A stretch of DNA of 64,000 nt, taken from assembly GCA_016786495.1 (NCBI GenBank), contig JAEUUJ010000047.1, positions 35,632 through 99,631 of the forward strand. The letters are read 5' to 3'. This stretch comes from Cyclobacteriaceae bacterium (GTDB lineage Bacteria; Bacteroidota; Bacteroidia; Cytophagales; Cyclobacteriaceae). Of the stretch, positions 7,623-16,802 are shown one piece after another. The first letter of the stretch is position 1; each line of letters opens with the position of its first letter. The notes under the pieces were generated by a model. The model was not told the origin of the DNA and did no database searches. It saw nothing but the letters and a program-made list of their open reading frames with translations. Position numbers and translations under genes: made by a program.

Positions 7623-10013
7623 TTACTTCACTTCAAAGGTTGTGGTAGCCGTTCCGGGGTAACCATCGGCTGTTATGCCCTCAACCACAACCCGGTATCG
7701 CGAGGCTACATCACCGGTATAGAACGCAATTCCCCCACGACCCGCAGCATCGGTCAGCATCATTGGCTCCCAGAACAACGTTGTGCGTTTGTCTTCGAGT
7801 GAATGGCGGTTGTCGGGCTGATCATAACGTGGCGAATAGAATTCTTTTGCCTGATAGAACCCCGGATACTCCATTCGGTTGACCCCGATTGTTTCCTCCC
7901 GCAACATGGCGCCATGTTTAAGAATGATGTTAATGGCACTGCCTCCGTATAAAGCCGAGTTCGGCAGCACTTCAATGAATTCGACATCAGCGGGAGAGAC
8001 CATTCCGATCATGTCAACATCGGATACGCGGCCATCGAGGAGGAAGATCGGAGCCTGACCCCGAACGGTAACCTGATAACTGCTTCCGCCACCGGTTACC
8101 CAAACGCCCGGTAACCGACTCTGCATCATTTGAAAAACATTTCCGTACGTTTCACCACTAAGTTTTTTTGCGTCCAGGTAACGACCGGCATTGCCTCCAA
8201 GCAGGCGGGGATCAAGTTCCCGCTTAGCGGTGATTTTTGCTTCCGCGAGAACTTTTACTTTCGATGAATTGGCAATCATTTTCTCATCAGCCTGTTGTTC
8301 GAGGTATTTGGTGGCATCGAAGCGGCTGAAAGGCATCATCGTGTACGAGTATATCGCAGGCATAGCGATCGGGTCCGGCAGGAATTTATACGGTTGTTTT
8401 TTGCCTTTTGCATTTTCCGTTTGGAAAATAAGTGTGGTCGAATCGTAGTATAGGAGACTATCCGTATAGAATCTGCCGGAACTGTCAGGACGCAGGCGCA
8501 CCAGCCGTCCGTCCCGCGTCATCACCTTCAGGATGCTGCCGACCGGTGGACGTTTGCCCATCACCTTAAGAACTTGTCCGCTGATCGGAATTCCGCCTTC
8601 CCGGTTAAATTTTGGTTTGCCCGGTTTGTGTTGGAGTACATCCGTCCAGGTAAAGCGCCTCCAGCCCTGTGTCATGAGAAGTAAGTCGAGGTTACGTTTT
8701 GTTTCAACCAGCGAATCTTTGAAGTAGTAACCGGGATCTTCGATATAACCCTTCAGGTCCGATTTGAGCGATAAATAGTTGGTGATGGTTAACGGGTATT
8801 CCTCGGGATTCCGGATGAGTGCTTCATCGTACACCGAGATCGAAAAATTAGCCATGGCGGGCGATCCGTTCCGGTACATGGCATCGGCCAGCACGGCAAC
8901 CAATTTCCGTTTTCCATAGGTTGTTGTGTCGGTTTCAACCGTTAATGCGATGGTTTCGTGATGATCGTGATGAACTAACCGCTCAGCTACCGGACGACCT
9001 TCGGCATCGAACACTGTGATCTGCGAAATACCATCCGGGAATTGTGATTTCGGAATGAGCGTATAGAAGCCATTGTTGTTAAACTTCCCGGGTGCGGCAA
9101 CATATGCCTGGCCCCGTGATTGCACCACGATGTTGAGTGTATGGTCTCCCGATGCAGGTTTGTCCATGTTGGTGAACACAATCACCTTGATGTTTTTTCC
9201 TACCGCATCCACTTGCAAGGTGTAGCCTTTGCTTTGTACCTCGGGCAGCGGATACGAACGCTTGATGGTATAGGGCTTGGTTATTCGTGCGAAGTATTGC
9301 TTTCCGGCAACCGGATTTATCCGGACCGATCCCATACCCAGATGCTGGGATTTGAAATTGCTGACGACCACATCTTTTTCGTCAACAATCGTTCCTTCCA
9401 CGTTGATTCCTTTTCCATCCGGGCCAACCGCCTTAAAGGCAAGCCGGTTGAATCCGCATGCAACGAAATTTCCGCCTTCGGCAAAGAATTGCAGGTCTAC
9501 CGAGTCGCGGTTGAGGCTTTCGGGCCCATCAGCCGTGTTCCCGAACAAGGGATTGAGTACGGAGAATTCTTTGGTGAAGAAGAAGTCTTCGCCAAAGTTC
9601 TTCATGTAATTGGTGTATGCTCGGATAACGTAATTTCCTTCTTTTAACGTATCGGGCAGTGTAAAATCACCAAACGTTAAACCACCCGCCGCGTACAGCA
9701 TTTTTCGCGCAAAGATGGTTTTATTCTTGTCTACCAGTTCAACATAGACCACGCGGCTTTGCGAATCGAGATGGTGCAACGATGCTTCCATGACATACGC
9801 CTTAAACCACAGGTTATCACCGGCAGCGTAAAAAGGTTTATCGTGATGGATGTAGATTTTCTCCTGCGGCCGGTCGGCCTGGTATTGCTGTAACTTCTTC
9901 AGGATGTTTTCCAGTACGCCCGGCTCGGTGGAAAAAGCCGCCAGTGAAAGCAATGCAACAAGCGTAAAAGAAATAAGAACAGGTTTTTTGAGTCGGGCAG
10001 ATGAAGAAATCAT
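7623..10013 (-). CDS. macroglobulin-like (MG2) secreted protein with a TonB-receptor plug domain, no barrel
   Basis: A 796-residue protein with an N-terminal hydrophobic export signal. It begins with an MG2-like beta-sandwich (EKIYIHHDKPFYAAGDNLWF, then GNYVIRAYTNYM), continues through further beta-rich modules, and near residues 620-715 has a plug domain recognisable from VTVRGQAPIFLLDGRVSDVD and SALYGGSAINIILKHG. Instead of a 22-strand barrel it ends in a small sandwich with FYSPRYD, RTTLFWEP and the terminal TTFEVK. The same architecture recurs at 52369-54750. The family is common in Bacteroidota and has no established function; an envelope location is inferred. It converges on the sensor kinase with six bases between stops. 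Confidence 0.8.
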   Translation of the reverse strand: MISSSARLKKPVLISFTLVALLSLAAFSTEPGVLENILKKLQQYQADRPQEKIYIHHDKPFYAAGDNLWFKAYVMEASLHHLDSQSRVVYVELVDKNKTIFARKMLYAAGGLTFGDFTLPDTLKEGNYVIRAYTNYMKNFGEDFFFTKEFSVLNPLFGNTADGPESLNRDSVDLQFFAEGGNFVACGFNRLAFKAVGPDGKGINVEGTIVDEKDVVVSNFKSQHLGMGSVRINPVAGKQYFARITKPYTIKRSYPLPEVQSKGYTLQVDAVGKNIKVIVFTNMDKPASGDHTLNIVVQSRGQAYVAAPGKFNNNGFYTLIPKSQFPDGISQITVFDAEGRPVAERLVHHDHHETIALTVETDTTTYGKRKLVAVLADAMYRNGSPAMANFSISVYDEALIRNPEEYPLTITNYLSLKSDLKGYIEDPGYYFKDSLVETKRNLDLLLMTQGWRRFTWTDVLQHKPGKPKFNREGGIPISGQVLKVMGKRPPVGSILKVMTRDGRLVRLRPDSSGRFYTDSLLYYDSTTLIFQTENAKGKKQPYKFLPDPIAMPAIYSYTMMPFSRFDATKYLEQQADEKMIANSSKVKVLAEAKITAKRELDPRLLGGNAGRYLDAKKLSGETYGNVFQMMQSRLPGVWVTGGGSSYQVTVRGQAPIFLLDGRVSDVDMIGMVSPADVEFIEVLPNSALYGGSAINIILKHGAMLREETIGVNRMEYPGFYQAKEFYSPRYDQPDNRHSLEDKRTTLFWEPMMLTDAAGRGGIAFYTGDVASRYRVVVEGITADGYPGTATTTFEVK

Positions 10014-10324
10014 AGGTTGGATTGATCAGTGAACGAAGATATGCTTTGCTGTTGATAACGGAAATCTGGCTGTAAAATTTTTCGTTCTGCGGGTCTGGAG
10101 TTTGCAGGTTTTGGCTGTTAATGGCACGGTTAACCGGAATTAGGTAGCCAATGAAAGACGTTTCAAACCGTGATTGAGTTTTATCCGGAAGGTTAATTAA
10201 CGTTAAAAGTCTGACGTCCAACTACTTTTCTAAGCAGCATTTCCGCCTGGCGCAATGTGCTTGACTATGCCCGCGGCTTTCTCTATGTTTAGCGGGATTA
10301 CAATACATAGAAAGATCTACGGAT
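10014..10324. other. 311-base divergent spacer with two GTTAA palindromes
   Basis: No gene is visible. Two perfect ten-base palindromes occur: CGGTTAACCG at 10127-10136 and GTTAATTAAC at 10192-10201, followed at once by another GTTAA. A weak -7-like element (TATGTTTA) precedes the PEBP gene near 10284. The palindromes may be operators for either divergent gene. Confidence 0.4.
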
Positions 10325-10861
10325 ATGGAAAAACTACTGGCAACTATTATTCTGGGCGCAGCAGCCATCGCATGTTATGCGCAGACATTTACCCTGAAAA
10401 GCAACGATGTGGGAGGTCAGGCAACCCAGAAGCAATTTGCCAACGTGTTCGGATGCAACGGCGAAAACATTTCGCCTCAGCTTTCGTGGGAGAACCCGCC
10501 TGCGGGAACACAAAGCTTCGCGGTGACCATCTATGATAAAGACGCACCCACCGGCAGTGGGTTTTGGCATTGGGTGATATTCAACATTCCGGCTGATGTG
10601 CGTGAGTTGAAGTCAGGCGCAGGCGATATTTCGAAAGGCCTCGCACCAAAAGAAGCGACACAAATCAAGACTGATGCCGGAACGCCTGGGTATGTTGGTC
10701 CATGTCCGCCTCCCGGCGCTCCGCATGAATACCTGATCACCGTGTTCGCGCTTAAAAGCAAGCTTAACCTCGATCAGAATGCAACGCCCGCATACGTGGG
10801 TTTTAACCTGCATTTCCAGTCGATTGAAAAAGCTTCCATCGTGATGTACGGAAAACGTTAA
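10325..10861 (+). CDS. YbhB/YbcL family Raf kinase inhibitor-like protein (PEBP family)
   Basis: A 178-residue exported protein with signal peptide MEKLLATIILGAAAIACYAQ. It carries the bacterial PEBP blocks NISPQLSWENPPAGTQSFA, DKDAPTGSGFWHWV and YVGPCPPPGAPHEY, which form the anion-binding pocket of the phosphatidylethanolamine-binding fold. The molecular role of bacterial members is not settled. The gene stands alone and is followed by a strong rho-independent terminator at 10881. Confidence 0.9.
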   Translation: MEKLLATIILGAAAIACYAQTFTLKSNDVGGQATQKQFANVFGCNGENISPQLSWENPPAGTQSFAVTIYDKDAPTGSGFWHWVIFNIPADVRELKSGAGDISKGLAPKEATQIKTDAGTPGYVGPCPPPGAPHEYLITVFALKSKLNLDQNATPAYVGFNLHFQSIEKASIVMYGKR

Positions 10862-10880
10862 AATCATCGATATGCAATAG

Positions 10881-10912
10881 AAAGCCGCATTTTGAACCAT
10901 GCGGTTTTTTTA
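10881..10912 (+). terminator. rho-independent terminator after the PEBP gene
   Basis: AAAGCCGCAT (10881-10890) pairs with ATGCGGTTTT (10899-10908) around an eight-base loop, with one G-T pair, and a run of T follows. It sits 20 bases after the PEBP stop codon. Confidence 0.85.
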
Positions 10913-10984
10913 TTGGAAGTGCACTTTCCTCACCGGAAATTACTATCTTGGTAGACACCCAACACCCCACGGACGCGGTTAAAA

Positions 10985-11368
10985 ATGAAAAATGTTTTAC
11001 TGATCGATGACGACAGTACCTTTCAGTTCATTGGCAAAGCTTTGCTGAAATACGTTGGGGTACCACCGGAAAACATTCAATCTGCGTTAAGTGGAAAACA
11101 TGCCATTGATTTACTCAATTCATTTTATTCGGCCGGTAAAGCACTGCCCGATCTGATTCTGCTTGATTTGAACATGCCCATCATGGATGGGTTCGGATTT
11201 TTAGATGCGTTCAATAAGCTCGAGTATCCGAATAAAGAAAAGGCCAAGATTATCGTATTAACGTCTTCCCAAAACAGTTCCGACATGGAACGCGCCCGCA
11301 AGTTTGGGGTAACCCGCTACATGACCAAGCCGCTGCAAGAGGAGGCGTTGCGCGCTGAACTGGCCTGA
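10985..11368 (+). CDS. stand-alone response regulator receiver protein
   Basis: A 127-residue protein made of one CheY-like receiver domain and no output domain. The acidic pocket is DDD at 8-10, the phospho-acceptor is D61 in LLDLNMP, the switch threonine is T93 in IVLTSS, and the conserved lysine is K115 in MTKPL. Such single-domain regulators act by protein contact or in phosphorelays. No kinase lies next to it; the kinases at 4383 and 54808 both lack receivers and are possible but unproven partners. HelD starts 30 bases downstream and may be partly read through from here. Confidence 0.93.
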   Translation: MKNVLLIDDDSTFQFIGKALLKYVGVPPENIQSALSGKHAIDLLNSFYSAGKALPDLILLDLNMPIMDGFGFLDAFNKLEYPNKEKAKIIVLTSSQNSSDMERARKFGVTRYMTKPLQEEALRAELA

Positions 11369-11386
11369 TCGTTCGTTGTTTCTACT

Positions 11387-11394
11387 TATCTTTG
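11387..11394 (+). promoter_or_regulatory. -7 box immediately upstream of helD
   Basis: TATCTTTG matches the Bacteroidota -7 consensus TAnnTTTG exactly and ends four bases before the helD ATG at 11399, so transcription would begin at or near the A of the start codon. No good -33 TTTG was found at the usual distance. Confidence 0.45.
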
Positions 11395-11398
11395 CCGG

Positions 11399-13447
11399 AT
11401 GATCAACAGAACCGAGCAGGAAGAACGTGACTATTTAGAGCGGATCAAGGAGAAACTTCAGCAGGCCATTAAACGGGCGGATGAAAACGTCAGGCAGTTT
11501 TCAGAAGAACTCCGCCAAAACAAAGAATACATTCATGAACACCAGTCGGGTCTTGACGAGGCCGATATGGTTGCGGCCGAACAATCGGTAAACCGCATGG
11601 CGTTTACCGGAGAAGGTGCGGTTGCCCGCAAGCGCAGGCTGCTGAAACTCATCAACTCACCCTACTTCGGAAGAATCGATTTTGTTCCACAGGGCGAATC
11701 GGAAGAACCGGTGTATATCGGCATTCATACGTTTTTTGATGAACTCGATCGCGCTAACCTGGTGCACGACTGGCGCGCACCGATCTCGTCCATGTTTTAC
11801 GACTACGAGTTGGGCGAAGCATCGTATCAAACTCCGTCCGGTAAGATTGCCGGAGAGATTGTGCTGAAGCGGCAATACAAGATCCGTGACGGGAAAATGG
11901 AGTTCATGATCGAAAATGCCGTGAACATCCACGATGAGGTGTTGCAGCAGGAGTTGAGTAAATCGAGTGACGACAAAATGAAGAACATTGTCGCCACCAT
12001 TCAGCGCGATCAAAATGCCGTGATCCGAAATGAAACTACTCCGGTGATGATCATTCAGGGTGTAGCGGGCTCCGGTAAAACGAGTATTGCACTGCACCGG
12101 ATAGCTTTCCTGTTATACCGGTACCGGGACGAAATACGGTCGCGCGACATCCTCGTGATTTCACCAAACAAAGTATTTTCCGACTATATCAGTAACGTGT
12201 TGCCCGAACTGGGCGAAGAGCATATCCCGGAAACGGGAATGGAAGAAATTGCGAGTCAGCTGTTCGAAAATAAAATTCCATTTCAAACCTTCTTTGAACA
12301 GGTTGCGCTGCTGCTGGAACAACACGATGATGCGTTTATTGAACGCATCAGGTTTAAAGCATCGTTTGATTTTCTGGCTTCGCTGAACCGTTACCTGATC
12401 CATATTGAAAATAACTATTTCGATTTTACAGAATTGAAAGTAGGGAAGGTGATGCTTCCTTTTCCTTTCATTCAGGAACGCTTCCGGGCCTATCACCGGA
12501 TGCCGCTCTTAAGGAGATTTCCGGAAGTTGTGCGCGATGTAAGCAACCATTTGCGCAACGTTGTTCAGCGCAAGCTGACCGGTGAAGAGAAGAACACGAT
12601 CTGGCAGGGTATTCCGAAAATGTTCCGGTTTGGAAACGCGATGGATCTGTATCGGGATTTTTATTCCTGGTTGGGCAAGCCTGAAATGTTTAAGACCATG
12701 CCCGGCGGCAAACTTGAATTCAGCGATGTGTTTCCGTTGATTTATTTCAAGATGCGGCTGGAAGGATATGAGGCCTACGATCGCGTAAAGCATTTGCTGA
12801 TTGATGAGATGCAGGATTATACTCCGGTGCAATATGCAGTGCTGGCCAGATTGTTCAGTTGTAAGAAAACAATCCTCGGAGATGTTAGTCAGATGGTTAA
12901 TCCCTACAGCGCATCTTCTGCTGAAAGCATTGAACGTGTTTTTCCGCAGGGAGACGTAGTTAAACTTTTCCGAAGCTATCGTTCCACATATGAAATCACA
13001 CGCTTCGCACAACAGCTGTCAGCCAATCCGAACAGCGTCCCGATGGAGCGCCACGGACCTGAACCGCAAGTTCTGGGATTCGGCAGCAATGCCGAGGAAA
13101 TGACCGAACTCCGGAAAATGATCGCGGATTTCCGTGCTTCGAAACATGTTTCACTGGGCATTATTTGTAAGATTCAGGAGCAGGCAGAGTTTGTGTTTGA
13201 TGCCTTGCGCGCGCATGATGTGCATTTGCTTACGCCTGAAAGCTCATCGTTTTACGAGGGCGTGATCGTGACTACCGCACACCTGGCCAAGGGACTTGAA
13301 TTCGACCGGGTTATTATTCCCTTTACGTCGGCCAACAATTACCGAACCGATGTGGATAAGAGCATGCTGTACATAGCCTGTACCCGGGCCATGCATGAAC
13401 TTACGCTCACGTACGCGAAAGCCTGCACCGCCTTCATTAAGGTTTAG
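11399..13447 (+). CDS. helD: HelD-like UvrD-family ATPase (RNA polymerase recycling factor family)
   Basis: A 682-residue superfamily 1 helicase-like ATPase. The N-terminal 60 residues are a charged coiled coil, as in the HelD arm that enters the RNA polymerase secondary channel. The HelD-specific block DWRAPISSMFYDYE is at about 124-137 and Walker A GVAGSGKTSIALHR starts at 221. Further on are LLIDEMQDYTPVQYAVL (Walker B with the DEMQD motif), LFRSYRST and a C-terminal TTAHLAKGLEFDRVI. Known HelD proteins use ATP to free stalled RNA polymerase from nucleic acid. It is somewhat shorter than the roughly 770 residues of Bacillus HelD. It follows an orphan receiver gene by 30 bases. Confidence 0.88.
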   Translation: MINRTEQEERDYLERIKEKLQQAIKRADENVRQFSEELRQNKEYIHEHQSGLDEADMVAAEQSVNRMAFTGEGAVARKRRLLKLINSPYFGRIDFVPQGESEEPVYIGIHTFFDELDRANLVHDWRAPISSMFYDYELGEASYQTPSGKIAGEIVLKRQYKIRDGKMEFMIENAVNIHDEVLQQELSKSSDDKMKNIVATIQRDQNAVIRNETTPVMIIQGVAGSGKTSIALHRIAFLLYRYRDEIRSRDILVISPNKVFSDYISNVLPELGEEHIPETGMEEIASQLFENKIPFQTFFEQVALLLEQHDDAFIERIRFKASFDFLASLNRYLIHIENNYFDFTELKVGKVMLPFPFIQERFRAYHRMPLLRRFPEVVRDVSNHLRNVVQRKLTGEEKNTIWQGIPKMFRFGNAMDLYRDFYSWLGKPEMFKTMPGGKLEFSDVFPLIYFKMRLEGYEAYDRVKHLLIDEMQDYTPVQYAVLARLFSCKKTILGDVSQMVNPYSASSAESIERVFPQGDVVKLFRSYRSTYEITRFAQQLSANPNSVPMERHGPEPQVLGFGSNAEEMTELRKMIADFRASKHVSLGIICKIQEQAEFVFDALRAHDVHLLTPESSSFYEGVIVTTAHLAKGLEFDRVIIPFTSANNYRTDVDKSMLYIACTRAMHELTLTYAKACTAFIKV

Positions 13448-13469
13448 TTTTTTGTTGGATTCGGTTTGT

Positions 13470-13477
13470 TATATTTG
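13470..13477 (+). promoter_or_regulatory. -7 box of the TMEM175 gene
   Basis: TATATTTG fits TAnnTTTG and lies 18 bases before the ATG at 13496. A TTTG at 13451-13454 is 15 bases upstream, a little closer than the usual -33 spacing. Confidence 0.45.
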
Positions 13478-13495
13478 GCAACCTGATTCAAACCT

Positions 13496-14098
13496 ATGCA
13501 GTTCAAGTATCCTCACGACCGGGTCGTATTTTTTAGTGATGCCGTGTTCGCGATTGCCATCACGCTACTGGTTATCGAAATCAAAATTCCCACACATGAG
13601 CAGATTCATGAATTGGGAATGGGGGGTGTGCTTTCCAAGCTTATCCCGTTATTCATTGCTTTTCTGATCAGCTTTTTGGTAACAGCACTTTTCTGGCGCT
13701 GGCACCTGATTGTGATGCACTACGTAAAAAATATTGACAACCGGTTGTTATGGCTGAATGTCTGGCTGTTGTTGTTTGTGGCACTGCTGCCGTTCTCATC
13801 GGGATTTTACTCGGAGAACTTTAGCTCAAACTGGCCGTTCTTTTTGTATTGCATCGACCTTGCGCTGGTCGGGTTGTTCACCTACGCCATTACCGCGTAC
13901 GTGATCCGGAAAGAGAACCTGACTGAGACATTGGGTAAGAAACAGGCGCAATGGATGCGTTTGCGCGCACTCATTACGCCCATCGTATTTTTGTCGTGTA
14001 TTCCCTTAGCCATCCTTTCTCCGATGTTCGGCCGGTTAGGCTTTCTGCTGATTTTCGTTTTTCAGATTATCGGTGCGCGGTATTATCGGAATAAGTGA
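13496..14098 (+). CDS. TMEM175 family (DUF1211) potassium channel-like protein
   Basis: A 200-residue protein with six predicted membrane segments. The first carries the family hallmark RVVFFSDAVFAIAITLLVIE; the FSD motif and following hydrophobic residues line the pore of prokaryotic TMEM175 K+ channels, which assemble as tetramers. The length is normal for the bacterial form. A -7 box lies just upstream. The gene converges on an FtsX-type permease with zero bases between the two stops, both inside the palindrome TGATCA. Confidence 0.88.
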   Translation: MQFKYPHDRVVFFSDAVFAIAITLLVIEIKIPTHEQIHELGMGGVLSKLIPLFIAFLISFLVTALFWRWHLIVMHYVKNIDNRLLWLNVWLLLFVALLPFSSGFYSENFSSNWPFFLYCIDLALVGLFTYAITAYVIRKENLTETLGKKQAQWMRLRALITPIVFLSCIPLAILSPMFGRLGFLLIFVFQIIGARYYRNK

Positions 14099-16486
14099 TC
14101 ATTCGCTCCGAAGACTCTTCACCGGATTGGTTCGGGCCGCCCGGAGTGATTCAACGCTTACGGTGATTCCGGCAATTGCCATACTGATCATTCCTGCTGC
14201 TACAAAAACGGCCAGCGTAATCTCGGTTTTATACGCAAACCCTTGCAGCCATTTGTCCATCATGTAATATCCTGCAGGGATACCCACAACGAATGCGATC
14301 AGGACCAGGATCATGAAATCGCGGGAGAGCAGTCCGATGACATTCGGAACCGATGCACCCAGAACTTTACGGATGCCGATCTCTTTCGTACGCTGCTCGG
14401 TCGTAAATGCGGCCAGCGCATACAAACCCAGGCAGGCAACAAAAATGGCCAAACCGGCAAACAGCACAACTACTTTCGAGAGGTTTTGCTCTGAGCGATA
14501 CAGCGAACTGAGGTGTTCGTCCAGGAACAGGTATTCAAATGACGCATTGATGTTTTTCTGATAAATGTTTTCTAATTGTTTTACCGTGGCGGTCAGGTTG
14601 CCGGTATTCACTTTCACGAGCAGGTAGTTGTAAGGCTCAGACTGAACGGTGTTGTGAAAGCAAAGTGGCTTGATGGCCTGATGCAGTGAGTTAAAATGGA
14701 AGTTCTCCGTCACGCCAACGATTTCCGTGACTTGTCCGAAGCCCATCACAGAAACACGCTGACCGATGGCTTGTTCGGGCGTGAGGCCGAGGTAGTCGAC
14801 TGTGGCACGGTTCACCACCAATTGCGTGGTGGTATCGGTACCGTCTTTGGTTTCCGGCAGATTTTTACCGGCGATCAGCTTGATGTTGAGCACGCCCAGC
14901 GTTTCATGTGTTGCCCGGATCGTTTGAATCGGTGCTCCCGCTTCGTCTCCCGGTTTGTAAATTGAACGACCGCTTGCATAATTGCCCGGATAGGATTGTG
15001 AACGCGCTACGCTCACCACATCGCTCAGTCCTTCGTATGCCGTTTTCACAGCCAGCACCTGGTCGCGGTCTTTCGCAGGAGCCGTCATCACGGCCAGCAC
15101 TTGTTCGGGTTCATATCCTAACTTCTTGTCGCGGATGTACATCATCTGCTTATAGAATACAACTGAACAAATGATCAGAATGATCGATACGGAAAATTGA
15201 AATACCACCAAACCTTTTCGCACAAAAGCCTGTCCGCCTGAAGGGGTGAGTTTTTGCAAGGCGAGTTTCGGTGAAAAAGATGACAGGTACAGGGCAGGGT
15301 AAAGGCCGGCCAACAGTGTTAGCACAAACCAAACCGTGCCAAAGCCCAACCAGAATGTACCGGAACGAATGAATTCCATCGTGATCGATTTTCCACTCAG
15401 TTGATTGAATGAGGGCAGGAGCATGCTGAAGATAGCCATGCTTACGAGTAAAGACACGAGAACAAAAACAGATGCCTCCATGTAAAACCGTCTCGTGAGC
15501 TGAAAGAACGTTGCGCCCAGCGTTTTTGTAATACCGACTTCTTTGTTTCTTCGCTGCGACTGTGCGGTGGAAAGGTTCATGTAATTAACGGCAGCGATGA
15601 TCAGGATGATGCTGGCCAACGCGATCAGGATTTTCACCTGCTTCAGGTCACCATACGGTCTGCGGTCTGAAGGATCAAAGTCACCGGAATGCAGGCGCAT
15701 GTTGAGCAGCGGCTGGAGGGTAATGGTCGAATGCCTGTTTTCGGCCGGAACATTCCGCTCAAACATGGCCGTAATTTTTTGTTCGGCAACCTGTTGCGAT
15801 ACACCTTCATGCAACAGGAAAAACGAATCGAAGCTTGCATTGCTCCAGCTTTGTGTTTGTTCTTGCCCGAACCAGTTCGATGAGAAACTTGCAATTAATG
15901 CCGGGTGAAGAGATGAGTTGGATGGAAAATCTTGATAAACCCCGGCAACTTCAAGTTGCAGTCCGCCATCTACTTTTAATGTCTGGCCGATGGGATCAAC
16001 ATCACCAAAGTACTTTTCAGCAGCACCTTCGCTGATAACGACCATACCGGGCTTGCTTAATTCATGGCCATTTCCTTTTACAAACGTAAATGTGAGGATA
16101 TCGAATAACTCGGGATCGGCATAGAACAGATTCGGTTCGCTGAAATTTTCGGTGTCGCGCGAAACAAACGCTAAATCGCCAAAGTTGTGATGGAAGTATC
16201 GCGCGGCCTTTTCGACTTCGGGAATCTCCTTCATGGCCGTGGTCGCCAGCTTGTTGGGGGTGCCGCCCATTTTACGCGAATCCATTCCTGAACCGAATGT
16301 AGACACTCCCCGATAAACCCGCGCCTTGTTGGTGTGAAAGGTATCGTACGACAATTCGTCAATGACATACAGGCTTATCGCAAGAAAAGCGGTTAGTCCG
16401 AGTGTAAGTCCGACAATGTTAATGATGCTGAAAGACTTGTAGCGCAGCATGGTGCGCAGTGCGATTTTCAGGTAGTTGAACAGCAT
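14099..16486 (-). CDS. FtsX/MacB-type ABC transporter permease (orphan)
   Basis: A 795-residue permease with the duplicated MacB layout. An N-terminal membrane helix (SFSIINIVGLTLGLTAFLAI) is followed by a periplasmic MacB_PCD domain, three helices of the first FtsX domain with RRNKEVGITKTLGA, a second PCD domain, and a second FtsX domain with RTKEIGIRKVLGAS near the C-terminus. MacB-like permeases are mechanotransmitters that drive periplasmic steps with a separate ATPase, but no ATPase gene is adjacent. Paralogues lie at 19158, 36345 and 57476. Substrate unknown. Confidence 0.92.
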   Translation of the reverse strand: MLFNYLKIALRTMLRYKSFSIINIVGLTLGLTAFLAISLYVIDELSYDTFHTNKARVYRGVSTFGSGMDSRKMGGTPNKLATTAMKEIPEVEKAARYFHHNFGDLAFVSRDTENFSEPNLFYADPELFDILTFTFVKGNGHELSKPGMVVISEGAAEKYFGDVDPIGQTLKVDGGLQLEVAGVYQDFPSNSSLHPALIASFSSNWFGQEQTQSWSNASFDSFFLLHEGVSQQVAEQKITAMFERNVPAENRHSTITLQPLLNMRLHSGDFDPSDRRPYGDLKQVKILIALASIILIIAAVNYMNLSTAQSQRRNKEVGITKTLGATFFQLTRRFYMEASVFVLVSLLVSMAIFSMLLPSFNQLSGKSITMEFIRSGTFWLGFGTVWFVLTLLAGLYPALYLSSFSPKLALQKLTPSGGQAFVRKGLVVFQFSVSIILIICSVVFYKQMMYIRDKKLGYEPEQVLAVMTAPAKDRDQVLAVKTAYEGLSDVVSVARSQSYPGNYASGRSIYKPGDEAGAPIQTIRATHETLGVLNIKLIAGKNLPETKDGTDTTTQLVVNRATVDYLGLTPEQAIGQRVSVMGFGQVTEIVGVTENFHFNSLHQAIKPLCFHNTVQSEPYNYLLVKVNTGNLTATVKQLENIYQKNINASFEYLFLDEHLSSLYRSEQNLSKVVVLFAGLAIFVACLGLYALAAFTTEQRTKEIGIRKVLGASVPNVIGLLSRDFMILVLIAFVVGIPAGYYMMDKWLQGFAYKTEITLAVFVAAGMISMAIAGITVSVESLRAARTNPVKSLRSE

Positions 16487-16802
16487 GGCGATTCAGGTTT
16501 TTGCAAGGATGGTTTACGAAAATCATTCCAAGCTGAGGAGCGCGATTTCGCCACCATTTTCGGTCATTTGCCGAAGTTGTCAGTCCGGTTTTGCACGTAA
16601 CCGTTCGCTGGCGTGCAGTTTAATCGCTGGAACCAGGCTGCCAAGCAGGGCGAGTTACACAGGTAGTTTTGAAGAAAGATTAACGGCATCTTCGTCAGGT
16701 AATTTATAGTCTGCAGCGTTGTCCCGATAAGTCACCAACTGGGCCAAACCTTTTGAGAAGGTTTGAGTTGAAAGATGAAATAACACCAAAAGCCTATCTG
16801 AA
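16487..16802. other. 316-base divergent spacer without a clear gene
   Basis: The stretch between the FtsX permease and the DUF5694 gene holds no convincing gene. A 53-codon minus-strand frame (16655-16816, starting MSRIISDRLLVLFHLS) overlaps the DUF5694 start; it has no recognised homologue by eye and may be chance. Confidence 0.4.
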
